A stretch of DNA of 22,464 nt, from positions 1 through 22,464 of the forward strand of contig CABRXV010000032.1 of assembly GCA_902475005.1 (NCBI GenBank), read 5' to 3'. Of the stretch, positions 6,709 through 16,105 are shown one piece after another. Position 1 is the stretch's first letter; every line of letters begins with the position of its first letter. The notes below the pieces were generated by a model. The model saw only the letters and a program-made list of their open reading frames with translations, was not told where the DNA came from and did not search any database. The translations under genes were made by a program, and so were the position numbers. This stretch comes from CABRXV01 sp900754955 (GTDB taxonomy: Bacteria > Actinomycetota > Coriobacteriia > Coriobacteriales > Eggerthellaceae).

Positions 6709-6939
6709 GCATCACGCACCGGCGCGCGCCAGGAGCCCGCTGCGGCGCATCACGCACCGGCGCGCAAATCGCCACGGCATGCCCCGACAACGCATGCCAC
6801 CCGCCGCGCCGCATCGCGCGCCAGCACACGCCAACCACCCACTGCGGCGCGCCGCCCGATAACGCACGTTGTACGCAACAGCACGATCCTCCAACACGCA
6901 TCGCACTGCGCGCCATAGCTCACCGCCCGACAACGCACG
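6709..6939. repeat. Degenerate repeat cluster with 38- and about 72-base spacing
   Basis: The 19-base word GCATCACGCACCGGCGCGC occurs exactly at 6709-6727 and 6747-6765. The word CCCGAYAACGCAYG occurs at 6783-6796, 6855-6868 and 6926-6939, spaced 72 and 71 bases apart, close to twice the 36-base period seen at 687-758. In reverse complement the units share GCGCCGCATC and GCCACC blocks with that other repeat. Confidence 0.6.
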
Positions 6940-6975
6940 CCGCCCGTCACAGCGATTATCCTCGCGCCGCCAGCA

Positions 6976-7003
6976 TTGCCGTCCTTGGCATCTTGTTTAT
7001 ACT
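6976..7003 (+). promoter_or_regulatory. Likely promoter of methyltransferase 2
   Basis: TTGCCG (6976-6981) and TATACT (6998-7003) are 16 bases apart in an abruptly A+T-rich segment 40 bases upstream of the start codon at 7043. TATTAT at 7012-7017 is an alternative -10. Assignment is by consensus match only. Confidence 0.45.
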
Positions 7004-7042
7004 TAACTGCATATTATACGCATCCGGAAAGATTGGAGCGCC

Positions 7043-7921
7043 ATGACGAGCTACCGCGACATCGATTGGGCGAACTGCTTTCACGAGCTGTCTCACGCCG
7101 CCGACAAGGACGAGGCGGGCAGCGAGAAATCGCGCAGAGCATGGAACGAGAAGGCGCCCTCTTTCGCACGCAAGATGAAGCGTTCCGGCTACATCGGCAA
7201 GCTCATCGACCTCATGGCGCTCGACCCGAGCGAGACCGTGCTCGACTTCGGCTGCGGATCGGGAACGCTCGCCATCCCGCTCGCCCGCGCGGGGCACGCC
7301 GTGCTCGCCTGCGATTTCTCCCCCGTCATGCTCGAAGAGCTCGAGCGCGCCGCGGGTATCGCAGGCGTGGCCGTCGCCAGGCAGACCGCCCTGCCCGCAC
7401 CCGGCGCCATCGCCATCTGCGAACGGTCGTGGCAGCAGAGCTGGGACGACCTCCCCCGCGCCGACGCGGTCATCTCGTCGCGCTCGCTCATCACCGACGA
7501 CCTTCCCGACGCCATACGTAAGATGGAGGCGCACGCCACGCAGCGCGTCGTGCTCACCACGGGCGTGGGCGACCTCCCCTACCGTGACGCGCGCATCCTC
7601 GCCGCCATGGGGCGAAACACCGACGACGCGCTCGATCCCGCGCAGCTCGCCTGCATTGTGAACTACCTGTTCAGCATCGGCCGCCTTCCACGCCTCGACT
7701 ACATCGAGGTGCCCGGCCCCTGGCACCGCAGCACCCGCGAAGAACTCGAGCAGGCGATTCGCCGTTCCCATACACCGCAGTCGCTCGAGGAGGAGCGTGC
7801 ACTCGCTGCCTACCTCGATGCGCACATCGTCTTCAACGATGCCGAGCAGCGCTTCGAGCTCGACTATCCGCGCACCAACCGCTGGTCCTACCTCACATGG
7901 GAGCCGCCCGCGCACGTCTGA
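7043..7921 (+). CDS. Class I SAM-dependent methyltransferase, paralogue 2
   Basis: The ATG at 7043 follows TTGGAG. The 292-residue protein has motif I VLDFGCGSGTLAIPLA at 66-81 and LACDFSPVMLEELE after it. It aligns with the methyltransferase at 4732 over its whole length: ETVLD-GCG-G at identical positions, SSRSL-DDL against SSRSI-ADL, RDARILAAMG against RTDERILSAIG, and an aromatic C-terminal NRWSYLTWE against TVTWAFIAWD. This points to duplication followed by divergence rather than two unrelated acquisitions. No membrane segment is seen and the substrate is unknown. It is divergent from the NTPase gene and separated from it by a repeat-rich gap with its own promoter-like segment. Confidence 0.85.
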   Translation: MTSYRDIDWANCFHELSHAADKDEAGSEKSRRAWNEKAPSFARKMKRSGYIGKLIDLMALDPSETVLDFGCGSGTLAIPLARAGHAVLACDFSPVMLEELERAAGIAGVAVARQTALPAPGAIAICERSWQQSWDDLPRADAVISSRSLITDDLPDAIRKMEAHATQRVVLTTGVGDLPYRDARILAAMGRNTDDALDPAQLACIVNYLFSIGRLPRLDYIEVPGPWHRSTREELEQAIRRSHTPQSLEEERALAAYLDAHIVFNDAEQRFELDYPRTNRWSYLTWEPPAHV

Positions 7922-7969
7922 TCACCCCCCGCGCGACCGCGTGCGCACCACATCCCCGGCGCCGCCCCT

Positions 7970-7978
7970 TGCTATAAT
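7970..7978 (+). promoter_or_regulatory. Extended -10 promoter of the GT4 gene
   Basis: TGCTATAAT (TGn plus a perfect TATAAT at 7973-7978) lies 46 bases before the start codon at 8025, giving a leader of about 40 bases. There is no good -35 at the expected place, as is usual for extended -10 promoters. Confidence 0.65.
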
Positions 7979-8024
7979 GAGGCGCCAGTTGCAAAGGCCC
8001 TCGAAAGGCATGCGGAGGTACGCC

Positions 8025-9494
8025 ATGAACATCGACCAGCATTCAGATCCGGAAGCCACCGAGACCCTGACCCGCGCCGCCGCAACTGCCACCACCGCCC
8101 CGACGATCGTCCCTTCCGCGCCGTCTGCGGCGCCCGACAGCCCGCGCCCGCGCATCGCGGTCGTCACCATGGGCGTCAAGCTCGGCGACGAGACGCGCGG
8201 CTACACGCGCTTCCGCTTCCTCTCCGAGCTGCTCGTGCGCGAAGGATTCGACGTCGACCTGTACACCTCGTCGTTCCAACACTGGGAAAAGGCCCAGCGC
8301 GATCTTACGCGCGCCTGCTACCAAAACCTGCCGTACCGCGTGCGCTTCATCGAGGAGCCCGGGTACAAGCGCAACCTCGACCTCGCGCGCATTCGCAGCC
8401 ACCATATCGCGGCAAAGAACCTGCGCCGCATGCTCGAGGAGGAGTTCGCCGCCGCAGCCGGCACCAACGCGGCAAACGCGGAACCCGCCGCCTCAAGTGC
8501 GCACCATCCCGCACCCGCCGCAACCGACGGCACCGCTCCCGCCGCCGCAGCCGACGCGCCGCGCGCCTACAGCCTCATCTACGCGGAGATCCCGCCGAAC
8601 GACGTCGCACGCGTCTGCGCCGAGGTGGCGCACGTCCACGGCATTCCCTTCGTCGCCGACATCAACGACCTGTGGCCCGAGGCCATGCGCATGGCGATCG
8701 ACATCCCCGTGCTGAGCGACATCGCGTTCTACCCCTTCGCACGCGACGCGAAGAAGACCTACCGCCTGCTTTCCGCCGCCGTGGGAACGTCCGACGAGTA
8801 CGCCGCCCGCCCGCTGCACGACCGCACGGAGCCCTGTCCCACGCGCACCGTGTACGTTGGCAACGACCTCGCAACCTTCGACGCGGGAGTCGCCGCCCAC
8901 GAACGCGAGATCGACAAACCGCTCGGGGAGCTGTGGGTCATCTACACGGGCACGCTCGGCGCGAGCTATGACATCGCCACGCTCATCGACGCCGCCGCCG
9001 TCATCCGCGACATGCCCGCCCTTGCCGCGCCCTTCCGCTCGGTGCGCGTGAAGATCCTCGGCGACGGCCCCGACCGCGCCCGGCTCGAGCAGCGCGCCGC
9101 CGAGAAGCGCGCGCCCGTCGACTTCCTCGGCTACACCCCCTACGACCTCATGGCCGCCTACCTCACCAAGGCCGACATCACGGTGAACTCGCTCGTCGCA
9201 AGCGCGCCGCAGAGCATCGTCACGAAGATCGGCGACTACCTCGCAGCGGGAAAGCCCCTGATCAATACGGGCTCGAGCCCCGAGTTCCGCGCGAAGGTGG
9301 AAAACGACGGCTTCGGCATCAACATTCCCGCCGAGGACGCCGCCGAGCTTGCGGCCGCCATCTGCGAGCTCGCCGGCAAACCCGAGCTGCGCGAGCGCAT
9401 GGGAAGACGCGCCCGCATGATCGCCGAGCAGCAGTTCGATCAGCCGAAGGCCTACCTCGCTATCGTGGATTTGATACGCAGTTTGATCGCCTAG
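8025..9494 (+). CDS. GT-B fold glycosyltransferase, family 4
   Basis: The ATG at 8025 follows GGAGG. The frame is open further upstream, but the promoter and ribosome site favour this start, giving 489 residues. The protein is a GT4-type transferase: an N-terminal domain with RIAVVTMGVKLGDETRGYTR (43-62), a central DINDLWPEAM (213-222) as in WbuB-like enzymes, YTGTLG (307-312), GDGPDRARLE (346-355) and a C-terminal donor-site region KIGDYLAAGKPLI. It should act at the cytoplasmic membrane face, adding a sugar from a nucleotide donor to a lipid-linked glycan. Residues 1-40 and 140-180 are Ala/Thr/Pro-rich low-complexity stretches not needed by the family. It opens the plus-strand polysaccharide group. 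Donor and acceptor are unknown. Confidence 0.85.
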   Translation: MNIDQHSDPEATETLTRAAATATTAPTIVPSAPSAAPDSPRPRIAVVTMGVKLGDETRGYTRFRFLSELLVREGFDVDLYTSSFQHWEKAQRDLTRACYQNLPYRVRFIEEPGYKRNLDLARIRSHHIAAKNLRRMLEEEFAAAAGTNAANAEPAASSAHHPAPAATDGTAPAAAADAPRAYSLIYAEIPPNDVARVCAEVAHVHGIPFVADINDLWPEAMRMAIDIPVLSDIAFYPFARDAKKTYRLLSAAVGTSDEYAARPLHDRTEPCPTRTVYVGNDLATFDAGVAAHEREIDKPLGELWVIYTGTLGASYDIATLIDAAAVIRDMPALAAPFRSVRVKILGDGPDRARLEQRAAEKRAPVDFLGYTPYDLMAAYLTKADITVNSLVASAPQSIVTKIGDYLAAGKPLINTGSSPEFRAKVENDGFGINIPAEDAAELAAAICELAGKPELRERMGRRARMIAEQQFDQPKAYLAIVDLIRSLIA

Positions 9495-9637
9495 CAACCG
9501 CCGAAGGGCGTTTCGCGTCAGAATAATGTATTTGGCTACGAGCGCACGTCGCCCCTGCGGGCGCGCGAACGCGCATCGCATCCATCCGCGTCGCCTACGG
9601 GGCGCGCGGCGTGAAACTCTCCGGCAGAAGGAACGAC

Positions 9638-10906
9638 ATGACGGCATCGGCAGAAGACCTGCAGGCGAAAACGAGGCACATCGCCTTCTCCCCGCCCGAC
9701 ATCCGCGAGGAGGACATCGAAGGCGTTGTGGAGGCGCTGCGCAGCGGCTGGATTACCACTGGCCCGCGTACCAAGGAGTTCGAGCGCGCGCTGACGGACT
9801 TCACGGGCGCCGACGGCGTTGCAGCCCTCTCGTCAGCCACCGCCGCGCTCGAATGCGCGCTGCGCGTGCTCGGCATCGGACCGGGCGACGAGGTGATCAC
9901 GTCGGCCTACACGTACACGTCGTCGTGCTCGTGCATCTGCCATGTGGGCGCCACGCCCGTGCTGTGCGACACCGCCCCCGGCTCCTTCGAGATGGACTAC
10001 GACCGCCTCGCCGATCTCATCACCGAGAAGACGAAGGCCGTCATTCCCGTCGACCTCGGCGGCCGCATGGTCGACTACGACCGCGTGTTCGACGTTGCGC
10101 GCAGCCGCACGAGCGCGTTTCGCCCCGTAAACGACGTGCAAGAGCGCCTCGGCCACGTTGCCGTCGTCGCCGACGGCGCGCATTCGCTCGGCGCCACCTA
10201 CCACGGCAGACGCTCGGGATCGGTCGCCGACCTGACCGCGTTCTCGTTCCACGCCGTGAAGAACCTCACGACCGCCGAAGGCGGCGCGCTCGCCTGGCGC
10301 TGCGACGCGCTCAACAACGACGCCACGTACCGCCAGCTCATGCTGCTGTCGTTGCACGGCCAGACGAAAGACGCGCTCTCCAAGACGCGCGCCGGCGCCT
10401 GGGAGTACGACATCGCCTTCCCCGGCTACAAGTGCAACATGACCGACTTGCAGGCCGCGCTCGGGCTCTCGCAGCTCGCGCGCTATCCCCAGCTGATCGC
10501 GCGGCGGCACGAGATCCTTGCGATCTACCGAAGCGAGCTCGCCGACCTGCCCGTCGCATTCATGCCGCACGCCGATCATCCCGAGTCCGCCGAAGGCGGC
10601 TTCACCTCGAGCGCGCACCTTGCCGTGACACGCCTCACCGGAAAGTCGTCCGCCTTCCGCAACGCGCTCATCGAGCGCATGGCCGAGCGCGGCGTGGCGA
10701 CCAATGTGCACTACAAGCCGCTGCCGCTGCTCACCGCCTACCGCGATCTCGGGTTCGACATCGCCGACTTCCCGAATGCCTCCGCCCAGTTCGAAAACGA
10801 GCTCACGCTGCCGCTCCACACGCTGCTGACCGACGACGACGCGCACTACGTGGCGCGCACGCTCGCGTCCTGCTATCGCGCGCTCGAAGAAGAGGGCGTC
10901 GCCTGA
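9638..10906 (+). CDS. DegT/DnrJ/EryC1/StrS-family PLP sugar aminotransferase
   Basis: The ATG at 9638 follows AGAAGGA by five bases and is preferred to the upstream GTG at 9611. The 422-residue protein matches the sugar aminotransferase family: GWITTGPRTKEFE (37-49), the SSATAALECAL region for phosphate binding (65-75), the cofactor-ring aspartate in ADGAHSLGA (D179), and the Schiff-base lysine in FSFHAVKNLTTAEGG (K208). The reaction is transfer of an amino group from glutamate to a 4-keto (or 3-keto) nucleotide sugar. It overlaps the next gene, a PglC-like transferase, by one base (TGATG), so the two are translationally coupled, matching PglE-PglC pairs. With the dehydratase at 13986 it could make a UDP-4-amino-4,6-dideoxy-hexose. 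Substrate is inferred from context only. Confidence 0.9.
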   Translation: MTASAEDLQAKTRHIAFSPPDIREEDIEGVVEALRSGWITTGPRTKEFERALTDFTGADGVAALSSATAALECALRVLGIGPGDEVITSAYTYTSSCSCICHVGATPVLCDTAPGSFEMDYDRLADLITEKTKAVIPVDLGGRMVDYDRVFDVARSRTSAFRPVNDVQERLGHVAVVADGAHSLGATYHGRRSGSVADLTAFSFHAVKNLTTAEGGALAWRCDALNNDATYRQLMLLSLHGQTKDALSKTRAGAWEYDIAFPGYKCNMTDLQAALGLSQLARYPQLIARRHEILAIYRSELADLPVAFMPHADHPESAEGGFTSSAHLAVTRLTGKSSAFRNALIERMAERGVATNVHYKPLPLLTAYRDLGFDIADFPNASAQFENELTLPLHTLLTDDDAHYVARTLASCYRALEEEGVA

Positions 10907-11544
10907 TGTACGTGCGTTTCGGAAAGCGTCTGTGCGACATCGCGATCGGCATCGTCGCGCTGCCGTTCGTGCTCATTGTCATCGCCGTGCTCGCGCCGTT
11001 CATCAAGGGCGAGGACGGCGGTCCCGTGTTCTACAACGCGCCGCGCGTGGGCAAGGACGGCGTCGACTTCACGATGTACAAGCTGCGCTCGATGCGCGTC
11101 AACGCGCCCGATCTGCTCATGCCCGACGGCTCCACCTACAACGGTGCCGACGACCCGCGCATGACGAAGGTGGGCGCCTTCATGCGCAAGACGAGTCTCG
11201 ACGAGATCCCCCAGTTTCTCAACGTCCTCAAGGGCGACATGAGCGTCGTGGGACCGCGTCCCGATCTGCGTCGCGAGACCGAGCTCTACCAGGGCGAGGA
11301 GCACCGCAAGCTCTCCGTGAAGCCGGGCATCACCGGGTACGCCGCCGTGTACGGCCGCAACTCGCTGCCGTGGCACGACCGCCTTGCGCTCGACATCTAC
11401 TACGTCGACCACGTGAGCTTCGCGCTCGACGTGAAGGTGTTCTTCAAGACGTTCTCCACCGTGCTGAGCCAGGAAGGCGTGTACGTGGAGGATGCGGAAG
11501 GCGAAAGCGAAGGCGACGCCAAAGGGAACGGGACCAGCGCCTGA
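10906..11544 (+). CDS. Monotopic phosphoglycosyl transferase (PglC/WcaJ-type bacterial sugar transferase)
   Basis: The ATG overlaps the stop of the aminotransferase gene (TGATG). The product of 212 residues is the small, PglC-sized form. One hydrophobic N-terminal segment (about 11-33) forms the re-entrant membrane helix. The catalytic core follows with YKLRSMR (58-64), RKTSLDEIPQFLNVLKGDMS containing the Asp-Glu dyad D99-E100, VVGPRPDLR (114-122) and KPGITGYAAV (139-148). The enzyme moves a sugar-1-phosphate from a UDP-sugar to undecaprenyl phosphate at the inner membrane face, the first step of glycan assembly. The C-terminal tail (EDAEGESEGDAKGNGTSA) is acidic and disordered. The coupled aminotransferase suggests an amino-sugar donor. 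Confidence 0.93.
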   Translation: MYVRFGKRLCDIAIGIVALPFVLIVIAVLAPFIKGEDGGPVFYNAPRVGKDGVDFTMYKLRSMRVNAPDLLMPDGSTYNGADDPRMTKVGAFMRKTSLDEIPQFLNVLKGDMSVVGPRPDLRRETELYQGEEHRKLSVKPGITGYAAVYGRNSLPWHDRLALDIYYVDHVSFALDVKVFFKTFSTVLSQEGVYVEDAEGESEGDAKGNGTSA

Positions 11545-11558
11545 CAGGCAAGGTCGCC

Positions 11559-12554
11559 CTACTCGAACGAGGGCTCTTCCACGATGCCGTCGGGATCGGC
11601 GCCCGCATCGACGACGCGCATGAGCTGCGCCCACGTCTCGGGATCCTCCTTGACGACCCAAAGACCCGATGCGTTCTCCTCGCCTTTGTACGGACCGGTG
11701 CATGAGTAGATGACCACCTGGTCACGGTGGTTCGCGAAATCCTGCGCGAGCCGTTCGAGCACCTGCACGTCCAAGTTGCTGCTCGTCGTCGACGAGAACA
11801 CGCTGCTTGCCGCCGCAGCGGACACCTCGCCGTCAACCACCTTGCGAATAAGCGCCTCCTCGAGCGCACGCACGTTGACCTGGCGGAGCGCATCCTGGTT
11901 GTCGCCGTACTCTTTGCGAGCACGCGCGAGAACAAGCGCCTCCGAGCCGTCGAGATGCTGGTCATTGCCCGGCTCAAGCTCGACGTCGGCCGCTGTGGAG
12001 GGATCCTGAACCTTCACCGCCCGTGGAACATCCGCCTCGACGCCGCCGAGTCCGTCGACGAGGTCCTCGAACCCGATGAACGTCGTCACGGCATAGTAGT
12101 CGGCGTACACGCCGGTGAGGTCCCCCACCGCAGCGACGGCCCTCTCGGGATCGGCCTCGAGAAACGCCTCGTTGATCTTCGCGTACTGCCCCGCAAGCTC
12201 GGTGTCGCGCGGAACCGTCACGAGCGTGATGACGTAGTTGCGCGGATCGACGCGCACGAGCGTGAGAATGTCGGAACGCTGATCGACCTGCGAGTGCTCG
12301 TTGGAGCGACCCGTGTAAAGCGCCGTGCCCTTGCGCGAGTCAGACCCGATGAGCAGCACATAGAACGGATCCTCGGGAACCGTCACGTCAACGACCACAT
12401 CGGGCGACACGGAGCCGTCTTCCTGCGGAAACGCGGCGTCGAGCCCCGCCGCGAGCGCAAGTCCCGCGCATACGACGGCAAACACCACCGCGACGACCGC
12501 TGCGGCCATGATCCGCGAGCGGCGCTCCTCTTCCCCGTTCGTTGCCCGGCTCAT
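11559..12554 (-). CDS. LCP (LytR-CpsA-Psr) family wall-glycan ligase
   Basis: The ATG at 12554 lies four bases after the stop of the upstream WecA-like gene and follows AGGTGAG, giving 331 residues. It has a short cytoplasmic basic segment, one membrane helix (about 15-38), then an extracytoplasmic LCP domain. This contains LLIGSDSRKG (67-76), QRSDILTLVRVDP (92-104), VPRDTEL (114-120) with the Arg-Asp pair, KINEAF (126-131), and the later ELEPGNDQHLDGSEALVLAR segment. LCP proteins transfer lipid-pyrophosphate-linked glycans (teichoic acid, arabinogalactan or capsule) to peptidoglycan. The position directly after the initiating transferase fits an enzyme that finishes the same glycan. It converges with the PglC-like gene, only 14 bases apart. 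Confidence 0.9.
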   Translation of the reverse strand: MSRATNGEEERRSRIMAAAVVAVVFAVVCAGLALAAGLDAAFPQEDGSVSPDVVVDVTVPEDPFYVLLIGSDSRKGTALYTGRSNEHSQVDQRSDILTLVRVDPRNYVITLVTVPRDTELAGQYAKINEAFLEADPERAVAAVGDLTGVYADYYAVTTFIGFEDLVDGLGGVEADVPRAVKVQDPSTAADVELEPGNDQHLDGSEALVLARARKEYGDNQDALRQVNVRALEEALIRKVVDGEVSAAAASSVFSSTTSSNLDVQVLERLAQDFANHRDQVVIYSCTGPYKGEENASGLWVVKEDPETWAQLMRVVDAGADPDGIVEEPSFE

Positions 12555-12558
12555 CGTC

Positions 12559-13722
12559 TCACCTGCCCTCATGGGCATCCGACGAGTCGGCGTCCGCGCT
12601 CTCGCGCGGCTTGCGCGGGCCCGTCTTGCCCCGGTTGTCGAAGTGATGCTGCAACACGAGCCCGGAGACGCCGAGCTTCCACACGAGTACGATAAACACG
12701 ACAGCGAGCACCGCGATGAGCGCCCAACGCACCACGCCGAACGAACTGCCGATGAAGCATCCGCACGCCATCATGGCGGCCGACGCCACCCACAGCACGA
12801 GCACCGACCGACGCTGACCGATGCCCTGGTTGAGCAGCTGATGGTGGATGTGCTTCGCATCGCCCAGCCCCACCGGCTTGTGCTCGTGACGCCGACGCAC
12901 CACGGCTGCCGTCGTGTCGAGGAGGGGGATGCCCACGATGATGAGCGGAACGAGCAGCAGCGTGAGCCCCTGGGTCTTCACCACGCCCGATATGGAGATG
13001 ATACCGATCAGCAGCCCGAGAAGATGCGATCCCGAATCGCCCATGAAGATGCTCGCGGGATGGAAGTTGAAGCGCAGAAACGCAATGCACACCGCAAGAA
13101 CGGCAACACTGGCGAGCGCAAGGACGGAGCTGCCGCGCATGATGGTCAGGTAGAGCAGGCCGATCGCGGCGATGCCGATGATGCCGGCGGCCAGTCCGTC
13201 AAGGCCGTCAATGAGATTGGTGATGTTGACGAACACGACGAGATACAGCACCGAGATCGGCACATCGAGCCAGCCGAGTTCGAAGTAGTCGCCCTGGAAC
13301 AGACGGATCGTCTCGATGGACACGCCTCCGCCGACCACCACGATAAGCGCCGCAACAACCTGCGCGACGAACTTCGCCACCGAACGGAGCTGCGTGATGT
13401 CATCGACGATGCCGACGCAGAACATGGCGGTGATGCCGATGAAGAGCAGCACGTAGTTGACGTCTTCAAGCGTGTAGAGCTCGACCGACCGCCATCCGAA
13501 GAAGCGCATCCCAAGGAAAATCACGAAGCACGCCGCGAGGAAACCCGCGTACAGTGCGATACCGCCGCAGCGCGGCATCGGCTCTGTTTGGATGTGGCGG
13601 TTGCCGGGGTAGTCGATCGCGCCGATCACGTGTGCGAGCCTCTTGGACACGGGAACCATGGCATAGGTGACCAGAAACGCCACCGCAAACACTATGCCGG
13701 CCTGCTGCCACAGAAGATCCAC
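12559..13722 (-). CDS. Undecaprenyl-phosphate GlcNAc-1-phosphate transferase, WecA/TagO type (MraY family)
   Basis: The start is GTG at 13722, after AGGTAG. The 387-residue polytopic protein has about ten or eleven hydrophobic helices and the family motifs: VDDITQLRS (106-114, the Asp-Asp pair), FVNITNLIDGLDGLAAG (164-180), FMGDSGSHLLG (226-236) and the HIHHQL loop (291-296) preceded by VRRRHEHKPVGLGDAKH. The histidine loop and lack of MraY-specific pieces favour a GlcNAc-1-P transferase (WecA/TagO/Rv1302) over MraY. It links GlcNAc-1-P to undecaprenyl phosphate. Its C-terminus is a charged tail. It overlaps the LCP gene's ribosome site and is surely co-transcribed with it. A leftward promoter should lie in 13723-13985. 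Confidence 0.92.
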   Translation of the reverse strand: MDLLWQQAGIVFAVAFLVTYAMVPVSKRLAHVIGAIDYPGNRHIQTEPMPRCGGIALYAGFLAACFVIFLGMRFFGWRSVELYTLEDVNYVLLFIGITAMFCVGIVDDITQLRSVAKFVAQVVAALIVVVGGGVSIETIRLFQGDYFELGWLDVPISVLYLVVFVNITNLIDGLDGLAAGIIGIAAIGLLYLTIMRGSSVLALASVAVLAVCIAFLRFNFHPASIFMGDSGSHLLGLLIGIISISGVVKTQGLTLLLVPLIIVGIPLLDTTAAVVRRRHEHKPVGLGDAKHIHHQLLNQGIGQRRSVLVLWVASAAMMACGCFIGSSFGVVRWALIAVLAVVFIVLVWKLGVSGLVLQHHFDNRGKTGPRKPRESADADSSDAHEGR

Positions 13723-13741
13723 GTGCTACCTCGATATGCCG

Positions 13742-13763
13742 TACCGCCCGCGATCAGGCGGTA
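13742..13763. other. Inverted repeat TACCGCC/GGCGGTA upstream of the WecA-like gene
   Basis: Perfect 7-base arms (13742-13748 and 13757-13763) flank 8 bases, about 20 bases upstream of the GTG start and next to an A+T-rich segment holding a leftward TACAAT (13782-13787). It could be a leader hairpin or an operator. Confidence 0.35.
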
Positions 13764-13851
13764 TTGTTCGTAATCTGTAATATTGTAGCGGAAAAGCACC
13801 CAATGATCTGCGGCGCACGTACAGGAGCGCCGCAGCTGGAAGGCGCAGGCT

Positions 13852-13944
13852 CACCCGCACGCGCGTCTCACGCGGCGACGCGAAGGCGAGACCATGCACA
13901 TCAGGACCGTCCCAGCGGCCCACCCCGCACGCGCGCCTCACGCG
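13852..13944. repeat. Imperfect direct repeat, two 23-24-base copies 69 bases apart
   Basis: The copies at 13852-13874 and 13921-13944 share CACCC-GCACGCGCG and CTCACGCG, differing by one inserted C and one transition. They lie in the 263-base gap between the dehydratase stop and the WecA-like start. No gene is seen here. Confidence 0.5.
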
Positions 13945-13985
13945 CTGCTTCCGCCAACGCGGCGCGCCAACCCGTCGCGCGAGCC

Positions 13986-15824
<1,839 letters not shown>

Positions 15825-16038
15825 GAATCCTCGTTCTCGTCTGCGATGGCGAAAGCGGATGCCGCCGCAAGCCGCGGAAACCCGCACGCCGCATCGCCCG
15901 ACACGGAATTGCAGGTGAGGCAGCGCGCTCGGAGCGGCCGCCTCGCTCAAACCCATTGATTTTACCGCGCCCGCCGCCGCGCCGCCACACCCCGCACGAC
16001 GCCCCCAGCACAGAGCACGGAACCTACACGGGGCTCTT

Positions 16039-16047
16039 TGATATCAT
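16039..16047 (+). promoter_or_regulatory. Extended -10 promoter of glf
   Basis: TGATATCAT (TGn plus TATCAT, five of six matches) lies 58 bases before the glf start. It resembles the extended -10 at 7970-7978. No convincing -35 is present. A leftward TAAAAT (15959-15964) in the same gap could serve the dehydratase gene. Confidence 0.5.
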
Positions 16048-16105
16048 GGAACCAGTCGTCGATTTACTCGGCGCAGCGGAAAACGCTTATTCCGAAGGAG
16101 AAACC

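Larger units (their letters stand above)
6654..7042. other. Intergenic region with degenerate G+C-rich repeats
   Basis: The 389 bases between the divergent NTPase and methyltransferase 2 genes contain no convincing gene. From about 6690 to 6945 the DNA is built of related G+C-rich words. From 6970 to 7020 it turns A+T-rich and holds a likely promoter for the downstream gene. All open frames through the repeats give low-complexity Arg/Pro/Ala/His sequence and lack ribosome sites. Confidence 0.6.

Noticed and set aside
6654..6960. Possible CRISPR array or small protein gene in the repeat-rich gap
   Set aside because: Repeats are degenerate and differ in spacing, spacers are not unique, and frames lack ribosome sites.
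15825..15956. N-terminal extension of the dehydratase to 15956
   Set aside because: The extra 44 residues are Arg/Gly/Ala-rich, and the ATG at 15824 has a GAGGATT ribosome site followed at once by the first membrane helix.
15956..16105. N-terminal extension of UDP-galactopyranose mutase
   Set aside because: The strong GAAGGAGA site and the FAD motif directly after MPQYDYL fix the start at 16106. An extended -10 promoter lies within the extension.
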